Shown one piece after another: positions 8,369 to 13,360 of a DNA stretch of 14,012 nucleotides. Made by a program: the position numbers and the translations under genes. How positions within the stretch are numbered: the first letter of the stretch is position 1; each line of letters starts with the position of its first letter. Source of the stretch: an uncultured Acetatifactor sp. Lineage in GTDB: Bacteria; Bacillota; Clostridia; Lachnospirales; Lachnospiraceae. The stretch lies in assembly GCA_910586515.1 (NCBI GenBank), contig CAJUGL010000077.1, positions 1-14,012 on the forward strand, given 5' to 3'. A model generated the notes under the pieces. It saw nothing but the letters and a program-made list of their open reading frames with translations, was not told the DNA's origin and searched no databases.

Positions 8369-8412
8369 AGGCGCAGACCGGATTTGAACCGGTGAATCAG
8401 GGTGTTGCAGAC
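8369..8412 (-). pseudogene. 3' fragment of tRNA-Cys(GCA); probable attachment-site remnant
   Basis: Read on the minus strand this is the 3' half of a cysteine tRNA. It has the anticodon loop CTGCAAC (8404-8410) with GCA, the 3' anticodon strand ACCCT, a variable loop, a T-arm built from ACCGG-TTCAAAT-CCGGT, the acceptor 3' strand CTGCGCC (8370-8376) and U73 (8369), the identity base of tRNA-Cys. CCA is not encoded. The 5' half is missing: upstream bases give TACGT where AGGGT is needed to pair with ACCCT, and there is no GGCGCAG acceptor strand or D-arm. Elements that integrate into the 3' part of tRNA genes leave this footprint at the end distal to the restored tRNA. Confidence 0.8.
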
Positions 8413-8646
8413 GTATGCCGCCAGGCCCGCAACGCCGCATTCATACTGGCTTTGTTGCCCCTCTGATCCTCATGACCACCTTAAGTCCACCTTATTGTAT
8501 GAAGGCAGTCAGTTTCTAAACCAAACAGATTATAGCATTACATGGGGCTGAAAGCAATGTTTTTCAGCCTCTTTTGCTGTGCTATTTTATTTTTGCTTTA
8601 TTTTTTGCTGTTTTGAAACATTGTACATTAGCGAAAGGAGACTACC
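8413..8646. other. Non-coding end region of the integrated element
   Basis: No gene is visible here. It contains two direct copies of CCACCTTA (8476-8483 and 8487-8494, 11-base period) about 65 bases from the tRNA fragment, a position where tyrosine integrases often have arm-binding sites. It also holds an 8-bp stem GGCTGAAA/TTTCAGCC (8546-8553, 8562-8569) followed by CTCTTTTG, then a T-rich tract and the Rep-like gene's AGGAG ribosome site (8636-8640). No convincing promoter is seen. Confidence 0.45.
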
Positions 8647-9069
8647 ATGGATTATCAATTAGAAATCAAACAAATCGTGGACTATCCACGGTGCCGCATC
8701 TACCGTGAGTTCCTCCGCAGCCTTATGGAAGATAGGGACATCCGTACCAACGGAAGCTCCTATCTTTTTTATTACATGACGCTCTGCTCCTACGCCAACT
8801 TCCGCTCCTCCTACCGCCGGATAGAGGGCATCTCCTACCTGGTGGGGCCGGGCGAATGGGTTTGCAGGACCTCGGAGCTGGCGGAATGGTTCCGCACACG
8901 CTTCCAGCACCAGGCGCTCGCCATCCTGGATTACCTGCAGAAGCAGAACTACATCACCTACACAAGGCTGGGCAGGAACGGCCTTGTCAAATTTAGCATC
9001 AGCAGTTGGAAACAGCATAATACGGCGCTTGACTACAACTACCCATGCGATATTCTCCTTCATGTTTAA
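8647..9069 (+). CDS. Rep-like/DNA-binding protein of integrative elements, C-terminally truncated
   Basis: A 140-residue product beginning MDYQLEIKQIVDYPRCRIYR, which I recognise as the start of a replication-initiator-like or helix-turn-helix protein common in Lachnospiraceae integrative elements. Its middle (WVCRTSELAEWFRTRFQHQALAILDYLQ, 71-98) reads as a winged helix, followed by NYITYTRLGRNGLVKFSI as the wing. As I remember the family, it continues well past the DYNYPC motif with another 80-100 residues. Here homology stops at C134 (codon 9046-9048) and six unrelated residues follow, encoded by sequence that belongs to the neighbouring DUF2971 gene. AGGAG precedes the ATG by about six bases. 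It is the first gene inside the putative tRNA-Cys attachment end. The truncated protein keeps the DNA-binding part and might still bind, but is probably a remnant. Confidence 0.65.
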   Translation: MDYQLEIKQIVDYPRCRIYREFLRSLMEDRDIRTNGSSYLFYYMTLCSYANFRSSYRRIEGISYLVGPGEWVCRTSELAEWFRTRFQHQALAILDYLQKQNYITYTRLGRNGLVKFSISSWKQHNTALDYNYPCDILLHV

Positions 9070-9580
9070 ATGCAGGTCTTTTGTGAAAATATGTTTCATG
9101 TGTCAGCAAACTACTTTTCATTTGGTCGAGCTGTTGCTCCATTATGGATTTTTTGTTTAAGTCATAATTTACTTTCTCAAGATAGACACTAAACTGTTCT
9201 TTTTCCGGAAAAATCTTTTGCGTATGAACTAATAACTTATCGTCTTTTGTCCTTATTCTGACCGCTCTATTTCCATACGAATAACATCTCCACATGGCAT
9301 CAGTTTCGGGGTGTTTTGACCAACATTGAGCATAGGTGAACCACTTACTGTGCCACATTCTAAAATAATTGTCAGGAATCGCATAATAATTTCTTGGGCA
9401 CAGATTGTAATACATTTCCCTTACTATTTTCCGTACATCCCCAGGGGTTTCCATATGGGAAAATAAATACCCTTCATATTTATCCTCCCATGAAGATGGG
9501 CGAACATATCTATCTTTGTTATTTATGATGAGGTTTATAAAGTCTTCAAAACTTATATATCTAAAAAGGTTCTTACTCAT
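8999..9580 (-). CDS. DUF2971 family protein, C-terminally truncated
   Basis: A 193-residue cytosolic protein with the layout of DUF2971: an opening LFRYISFEDF segment, RPSSWEDKYEGY (the usual 'fndPfEg' position), SKWFTYAQCWSKHPETDAMWRCY, a central R(A)VRIRT strand, and FKHEGEYRM near the end, the family's conserved K..E.EyR motif. After that motif the remaining residues (GSCSQAPYYAVSNC) are antisense to the Rep-like gene, so the native C-terminus has been lost. I start at 9580 because GGGAGGAGG (9587-9595 on the plus strand) lies seven bases upstream; the ORF extends 33 codons further without a better site. The DNA is visibly AT-richer than both sides, suggesting separate acquisition. DUF2971 function is not established; closeness to an AbiE pair may hint at phage defence, but that is inference. 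Confidence 0.65.
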   Translation of the reverse strand: MSKNLFRYISFEDFINLIINNKDRYVRPSSWEDKYEGYLFSHMETPGDVRKIVREMYYNLCPRNYYAIPDNYFRMWHSKWFTYAQCWSKHPETDAMWRCYSYGNRAVRIRTKDDKLLVHTQKIFPEKEQFSVYLEKVNYDLNKKSIMEQQLDQMKSSLLTHETYFHKRPAFKHEGEYRMGSCSQAPYYAVSNC

Positions 9581-9627
9581 CGAATACCTCCTCCCTGATA
9601 TTCGCAACATTTCAAATAATATAATAG

Positions 9628-9653
9628 CATACGTTTCTATGTATTTCCGTATG
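9628..9653. repeat. Inverted repeat upstream of the DUF2971 gene
   Basis: CATACG (9628-9633) and CGTATG (9648-9653) with a 14-base spacer lie about 50 bases before the DUF2971 start, next to a minus-strand TATTAT that could serve as a -10. It may be an operator, but the arms are short and could be chance. Confidence 0.25.
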
Positions 9654-9761
9654 AATCCCAGAGTATCAACATTTTTCAACCTTCAGCATAATTCTGGAAA
9701 AATATCATAACGGCCGCTATTTCTATAAGGGACATGTGACTCTGGGCATCACTAAACACCC

Positions 9762-10802
9762 CTACTCCTCCAGAATGCGCACTGCTTCTACGAGATAGCC
9801 ATAGGCCTCCAGCTTATGCTTTTTTATATAGGACAGTTTCTTATATCTGCTCTTTGCCATGGTCTCGGCTATGTATCTCTCGGGATTTCCTATTTTTACA
9901 AATGGCCGTCTTTTCAAAACACAGGCCGCAAGGTACATCACCTGGCAGGCGTCTATGGCAGCTCTTTCCCCATTATACTTGCCCTGCAGGATATGGCTGT
10001 CGAGGGCGTTTGCTCCCTCTACATACATCGGGTATTCCTCCGGGTCTGTACAGCCCCTTCCGATAATGCAGGCCGCTGTACGAATCGTGTCCCGCAATAC
10101 GCTTTCCCTGTCTTCTGCAATATCCCGGAAAGCGATTTCTTCCGCCACCACCCTGTCATACGTCTCCCACAGTTCCCGCTGGTCTGTAAAAATCTCCGAC
10201 AGGGTGGCCACATCATACAGCTGCTTCATGATTTCCAGTTCTTTCTTTGTCCCGAGCGGGATGCCCGTCGTGTGGGGTGCAAATGCCGTCATCTTGTCGC
10301 CTAAAATACAGTTTGCACTTGGCATCACTATCTTCGATGATTCCCCTGTGGTGAGCAGGATATCGTTCTGTATTTCCCGCTCTACCAGAGCAGCATAGGG
10401 ACTTTCCATGAATACGATGTCCAGCAGAATATAGAAATCCTTTTTCAGGATTGGCGAGGCATACATAAATTTATAATGCGCCTTCTCTATCCTGTTCTTT
10501 CCTTTCCGGCTCTGTTTTTCATGGTGCTTGAATGGGAAAATCCTTGCTGCCTCCATCACAAACTTCTCCACGTCAGTCCCAGGTTCCACTATGATATCGA
10601 TATCCGTGGACAGCCTCAGCGGATGCTCCGTAAGCAGGAGAAGGCTGGTGCCTCCCTTAAAGACAAAATTCATGCCCACCTGCGCCAGTGCCTCCAGCAG
10701 TCCAAAAGCATACATGACCCTTTCCAGCAGCCCCGGATCCTTTTTATACTTTTTCTGTAACCCTTTGATGTACTCCAGCGTAAATATCTCCCTTGAAAGC
10801 AT
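9762..10802 (-). CDS. abiEii: AbiEii/AbiGii-type nucleotidyltransferase toxin
   Basis: A 346-residue nucleotidyltransferase of the AbiEii family, toxin half of type IV toxin-antitoxin systems. Family members restrict phage by abortive infection and relatives modify tRNA or nucleotides. Core motifs are intact: FKGGTS (48-53), the DID metal pair in RLSTDID (D67, D69), a third strand with D128 (LLDIVF), GDK (168-170) in ILGDKMTAFAPH, and the motif KQLYDVATL (193-201) typical of the family's fourth motif. The start is ATG 10802: AGGAGG (10809-10814) lies six bases upstream, while the in-frame ATG at 10808 abuts that site. The gene overlaps the antitoxin gene by 59 bases, implying coupled translation. 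Residues look complete from the active site to the C-terminus, so it is probably functional. Confidence 0.88.
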   Translation of the reverse strand: MLSREIFTLEYIKGLQKKYKKDPGLLERVMYAFGLLEALAQVGMNFVFKGGTSLLLLTEHPLRLSTDIDIIVEPGTDVEKFVMEAARIFPFKHHEKQSRKGKNRIEKAHYKFMYASPILKKDFYILLDIVFMESPYAALVEREIQNDILLTTGESSKIVMPSANCILGDKMTAFAPHTTGIPLGTKKELEIMKQLYDVATLSEIFTDQRELWETYDRVVAEEIAFRDIAEDRESVLRDTIRTAACIIGRGCTDPEEYPMYVEGANALDSHILQGKYNGERAAIDACQVMYLAACVLKRRPFVKIGNPERYIAETMAKSRYKKLSYIKKHKLEAYGYLVEAVRILEE

Positions 10803-11553
10803 GCCCATCCTCCTGCTGACTGTATCTTAATTCCACATTTGTTTTTTCCTTCAGGAATGTCTTTATCTCTGTTTCCAGATGTCTCCGCCTTGCATATCGG
10901 AACAACCTCATCTCATCAATGCTGTATCTGGAAAACGCATCTTCATAAATTCCCTGGTACTCACTTCTGCTGACCAGTCTGCCCGTCAGCTTTTTTGAGA
11001 ATAGATCCACAAGCAGCTTCTCCAGAGGGGCAGAATGCCCTATGGCAGGTTTTGGGGCTTCTGAAACCAGTTTCTGCACTACGATAGTATCGTCATTTCC
11101 CCGCTGCCTATAGTACATGTCCTTACTGGGGCAGAACAGCACATCCGGGAATCTTTCATGCAGCATTTCGAATACCGAAGCCTCGCACATGTTTTCTACT
11201 TCCACAAATATAGTGTTTCTTCCAAATAAATGGTTTACAAATTCATTCATCTGGTACATCTCCCACATCTGGAATTCAATCAGTGGGAATTCACGGCTGA
11301 CTGCCTGCTCAATCTCCAGATATGCTTCAAGGTGGTCATAGTTATATTCCCTTTTTCCGCTTTCCTCCGTAACACGGATATATACGCCCCGTCCAATGCT
11401 GGCAATCCTCTGCTCCCTCTTCAGTTCTGACAGCAGCCAGGAAACAGAGCTGTCTGAATAGTTTGCGTTTGTTTCCCTTACCTTGTTACTGAACTGCTGT
11501 TTTGTAAAGCTTTCATCTACAGGCATGTGTTTGATGATGTCCTTCATGTCCAT
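10744..11553 (-). CDS. AbiEi-like winged-helix antitoxin/transcription regulator
   Basis: A 269-residue protein upstream of and overlapping the AbiEii toxin gene, the position of the AbiEi antitoxin. The N-terminus (about 1-60) forms a winged helix: FTKQQFSNKVRETNANYSDS, a recognition helix SSVSWLLSELKREQ, then RIASIGRGVYI as the wing, which matches the 'i.rigrGvY' pattern of AbiEi and DUF6577-type regulators. The C-terminal two thirds (about 75-240) resemble the AbiEi effector domain, with VFVEVE-like strands and a helical end (IDEMRLFRYARRRH). The exact family (AbiEi_4, DUF6577) is uncertain. The start ATG 11553 has GGGG about seven bases upstream. In known systems the antitoxin represses its own promoter through paired inverted repeats; such repeats are present here at 11574-11690. 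Confidence 0.75.
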   Translation of the reverse strand: MDMKDIIKHMPVDESFTKQQFSNKVRETNANYSDSSVSWLLSELKREQRIASIGRGVYIRVTEESGKREYNYDHLEAYLEIEQAVSREFPLIEFQMWEMYQMNEFVNHLFGRNTIFVEVENMCEASVFEMLHERFPDVLFCPSKDMYYRQRGNDDTIVVQKLVSEAPKPAIGHSAPLEKLLVDLFSKKLTGRLVSRSEYQGIYEDAFSRYSIDEMRLFRYARRRHLETEIKTFLKEKTNVELRYSQQEDGHAFKGDIYAGVHQRVTEKV

Positions 11554-11573
11554 AATTTCACCCCTATTATAGA

Positions 11574-11601
11574 TTCGGCAATTTCTGTTATTTTTGCCGA
11601 A
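11574..11601. promoter_or_regulatory. Operator-like inverted repeat, downstream copy
   Basis: TTCGGCAA (11574-11581) and TTGCCGAA (11594-11601) are perfect 8-bp arms with a 12-base spacer. The site lies just downstream of the expected transcription start and upstream of the antitoxin ribosome site. It matches the second copy at 11653-11676 in core sequence and spacing. Confidence 0.75.
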
Positions 11602-11612
11602 CTTATAATACG

Positions 11613-11641
11613 AGTATATGCTATATACAAAAATAAGTCAA
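11613..11641 (-). promoter_or_regulatory. Sigma-70 promoter of the AbiE-type operon
   Basis: On the minus strand TTGACT (11636-11641), a 17-base spacer and TATACT (11613-11618), each matching five of six consensus bases. It points at the antitoxin gene and lies exactly between two like inverted repeats, the upstream one overlapping the -35. Confidence 0.8.
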
Positions 11642-11690
11642 TATTACAATTCCGGCAATTTTTAATATTTTTGCCGAAAATGTAATATTG
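11639..11690. promoter_or_regulatory. Operator-like extended palindrome, upstream copy
   Basis: An inner pair CGGCAA (11653-11658) and TTGCCG (11671-11676) has the same 12-base spacer as the downstream copy. It is enclosed by an outer perfect 10-bp pair, CAATATTACA (11639-11648) and TGTAATATTG (11681-11690). The left outer arm overlaps the -35 of the antitoxin promoter. Confidence 0.7.
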
Positions 11691-11694
11691 TATT

Positions 11695-11986
11695 CTAGCC
11701 CTGCCTCACCTCCAGTCCATCCAGCGTAAGCCCCGGCAGCCCCACCAGATACCACTTGTCGTCCATGCCCATCTCCACGCGGGCGGGAACCCAGACATCA
11801 TTCAGCCAAACGAAACATAGAAAATCTTAGATGGCGTATTTTGACATCTTAGATTTTCTTTTCGTTTTACTCAAAAACCTCCCCACAGTGGATGCCGCCG
11901 TAATCCCGCCTGTCCCCGTCCTCGTCAACGTAATGGAAATTGTACCTGCCGCTTTTCCTGTCGTAAAATAATGTACCCTGCTTCAT
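11695..11986 (-). pseudogene. DUF5348 family gene interrupted by a short palindromic insertion
   Basis: Read on the minus strand from ATG 11986 (ribosome site GGAGGA) the frame gives MKQGTLFYDRKSGRYNFHYV and continues to GGIHCGEVFE, where it meets TAA at 11867-11869, leaving 39 residues. Beyond 58 extra bases (11812-11869) the same gene resumes with VWLNDVWVPARVEMG, then DDKWYLVGLPGLTLDGLEVRQG and TAG (11695-11697). Removing the 58 bases gives exactly 78 codons, the usual size of a DUF5348 protein. This family is known to me as a small mobile-element accessory protein of unknown function. It is the next gene after the serine resolvase on the same strand, probably one unit. Confidence 0.75.
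11808..11867. mobile_element. Miniature palindromic (MITE-like) insertion, about 58-60 bp
   Basis: Terminal arms AAACGAAA (11808-11815) and TTTCGTTT (11860-11867) are perfect. Inside lies AGAAAATCTTAGATG pairing with CATCTTAGATTTTCT with one mismatch, and a short central spacer. It breaks the DUF5348 gene; excision of 58 bases restores the frame. No protein is encoded and no clear target duplication is visible. Confidence 0.6.
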
Positions 11987-12079
11987 AAACAGTCCTCCTC
12001 TAAAATTGGTTTCTCATATAATAAGGAGAGCCTTCTTTGCGTTTTCTTGAAAATTTCCTCAAATTCATTTATAAACTTT

Positions 12080-12697
12080 TCATAGACAGCGCTCCGATTC
12101 ATATTTCTTTGCCAGCCGGTAGAAGCTGTCCTTCTTGAGCCCTGTGAGCGTCATGGCCTCCTTTGCCGTGATTACGCCGGACTTCCATCTCCCATAGCAG
12201 TCCTCCCAGTTCTCCGGATACTCCACGCGCGGCCTGCCCAGATGCCTCCCGTCCGCTTTCGCCACCTCTATCCCCTGGCGCTGCAGCTCATGGCGCTCTG
12301 TCCAGTCTTCGTCCGCTACATATGCGAACACAGCCAGCACCACATCCGTAATCAGCTGCCCCACCAGCTCCTTCGACTGGGTGGTGTCCAGGATTGGCAT
12401 GGAAGTCACTTTGATGTCGGCACCAATCTCCTTTGTGATATGGAACCATTCCTTGTATATCTCCCCATAGTTCCGCCCAAACCGCTTCAGCTCCGTCACC
12501 ACCAGCAGGTCGCCTTCCCGCAGGATGTTGTCAACCAGGGAGCGGTAGACCGGACGCTCGAAATTCCTCCCTGATTCCTTCTCCACATAGATATCGCGCT
12601 CATCGATGCCCTCCTCGTCCCGCAGGATATGAATCTGCCTCTCCGGGTTCTGCTCTCGGGTACTCACGCGGACATAGCCAAACCTTTTTGCCGCCAT
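12080..12697 (-). CDS. Serine recombinase (resolvase/invertase family)
   Basis: A 205-residue small serine recombinase, which forms a covalent Ser-DNA link to resolve or invert DNA at short sites. Seen: FGYVRVSTREQN (6-17) with nucleophile S12 and R10, a GDLLVVTELKRFGR stretch (62-75) carrying the catalytic Arg pair R72/R75, the long E-helix (about 105-140), LGRPR (153-157) and a C-terminal helix-turn-helix (about 160-200, AKEAMTLTGLKKDSFYRLAKK). The start ATG 12697 follows GGGGGAA by about seven bases. An in-frame ATG at 12850 would add 51 residues without family similarity; that DNA instead carries repeated TCGCA half-sites that look like the recombination site. Size and domain order are those of a complete Tn3/gamma-delta type resolvase. 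Confidence 0.9.
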   Translation of the reverse strand: MAAKRFGYVRVSTREQNPERQIHILRDEEGIDERDIYVEKESGRNFERPVYRSLVDNILREGDLLVVTELKRFGRNYGEIYKEWFHITKEIGADIKVTSMPILDTTQSKELVGQLITDVVLAVFAYVADEDWTERHELQRQGIEVAKADGRHLGRPRVEYPENWEDCYGRWKSGVITAKEAMTLTGLKKDSFYRLAKKYESERCL

Positions 12698-12727
12698 AGC
12701 AGTTCCCCCTTTCCGTAATCTGTAGCA

Positions 12728-12849
12728 TCGCAAAAGGTGTACCTTTGGAGATATGGAAATCCATATGCTCTTTGGGGCATTTTCCCGTCGCAAAAGGTTC
12801 AAAATCGTTTCTGCGACATCGCAGGCCATGCACCATACCTTTTGCGACA
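12728..12849. other. Candidate res site for the adjacent serine resolvase
   Basis: Directly upstream of the resolvase gene are repeated half-sites of the form (G)TCGCAaAAGG in both orientations. Site 1: TCGCAAAAGGT (12728-12738) with ACCTTTGGA (12741-12749). Site 2: GTCGCAAAAGG (12787-12797) with TTTCTGCGACA (12808-12818). Site 3: TCGCAGG (12819-12825) with ACCTTTTGCGACA (12837-12849). Another palindrome, ATATGGA/TCCATAT, lies at 12751-12766. Several dimer sites next to the gene is the usual layout of resolvase res sites, and the TGTCG start resembles known half-sites. Confidence 0.55.
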
Positions 12850-12861
12850 CATTATTTTATA

Positions 12862-12910
12862 CGCAGGGGATGCCCAAACCACAACATCCCCTGCGCAGTT
12901 TCATAAACTG
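12862..12910. repeat. Two adjacent hairpins downstream of the HTH_16 remnant
   Basis: CGCAGGGGATG (12862-12872) pairs perfectly with CATCCCCTGCG (12885-12895) around a 12-base loop; next to it CAGTTT/AAACTG (12896-12901, 12905-12910) forms a small stem. Neither has a minus-strand T-run, though they follow the HTH_16 stop codon on that strand and could act as a weak terminator or a recombination remnant. Confidence 0.45.
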
Positions 12911-12929
12911 TTTCCTCAAGCCCTGCCTG

Positions 12930-13082
12930 CTACACCTTGAAAACCTTTATGCAGTTCAGCAGGGTCGCAGAGAACTCCTGGTACAGATCCTCCTCGAACA
13001 CGTTCTGCTCCATAGCGTTCTTCACAAGCAGGGGCCGGTACATCCGAAAGATTGCCTCCTGCGCCGCTTTATCCCCTGCCAA
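12930..13082 (-). pseudogene. HTH_16-type regulator of conjugative elements, N-terminus lost
   Basis: In the frame ending at TAG 12930-12932 the minus strand reads LAGDKAAQEAIFRMYRPLLV, then KNAMEQNVFEEDLYQEFSATL and LNCIKVFKV. This is the typical ending of the small (about 65-residue) helix-turn-helix proteins found in Tn916-like elements, which resemble region 2 of sigma factors. Only about the first 10-15 residues and the start codon are gone: upstream of the Leu the frame hits TGA, and sequence changes to a winged-helix gene in another frame. Known relatives sit near the recombination and conjugation genes of such elements. Expression here would need an internal start (Met at FRMYRP), so it is probably dead. 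Confidence 0.6.
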
Positions 13083-13270
13083 TCATCAGCACTCGCTGCT
13101 TCATAAATCTGTTCCTTAGTAAGGGCGATATTGGCATTTGATGCCAGAAAATAAAGTACGTCAAACTCCATTTTGGTAAGCTTCACTTCCTGATCATTCT
13201 TATAAACCGATCTGCTTGCAGGATAAATATGAAGTTTTCCATATACCAACCTTTTATCTATCTCTGCCAT
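13022..13270 (-). CDS. Truncated OmpR/PhoB-type winged-helix DNA-binding protein
   Basis: An 82-residue ORF that starts MAEIDKRLVYGKLHIYPASR and carries the first two thirds of a Trans_reg_C winged helix: VYKNDQEVKLTKMEFDVLYFLASN, ALTKEQIYEAA. After ADDWQG the frame runs into antisense-free but out-of-frame HTH_16 sequence (KRRRRQSFGCTGPCL), so the recognition helix and wing are missing. It lacks a receiver domain, so it is a stand-alone DNA-binding protein of a kind seen in mobile elements. I choose ATG 13270, with GGAG eight bases upstream; the longer frame would begin at a TTG (13312) with no good site. It lies about 90 bases after the ApbE gene on the same strand. Function is probably lost. 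Confidence 0.6.
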   Translation of the reverse strand: MAEIDKRLVYGKLHIYPASRSVYKNDQEVKLTKMEFDVLYFLASNANIALTKEQIYEAASADDWQGIKRRRRQSFGCTGPCL

Positions 13271-13360
13271 CCGTTCTACTCCTTTCCTGCTATTTATTGC
13301 GTCAACGCCCAAAGGCCTGAAAGACAGCTTAATCTCTGTAAACCACTTTTTGTTCCTCCT

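Noticed and set aside
8369..8456. A complete tRNA gene on the minus strand
   Set aside because: The 3' half folds but the 5' acceptor strand, D-arm and anticodon 5' strand are absent, so it is only a fragment.
11574..11690. CRISPR-like repeats upstream of the AbiE pair
   Set aside because: There are only two copies, each internally palindromic and placed around a promoter; no regularly spaced array or cas gene exists in the window.
11808..11867. Rho-independent terminator instead of an insertion
   Set aside because: It lies inside a readable DUF5348 gene, the stem is AT-rich with long arms, and removing 58 bases restores the exact frame.
12698..12850. 51-residue N-terminal extension of the resolvase
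   Set aside because: The residues lie before the conserved FGYVRVST start, have no family similarity, and the DNA is an array of inverted repeats; ATG 12697 has a good ribosome site.
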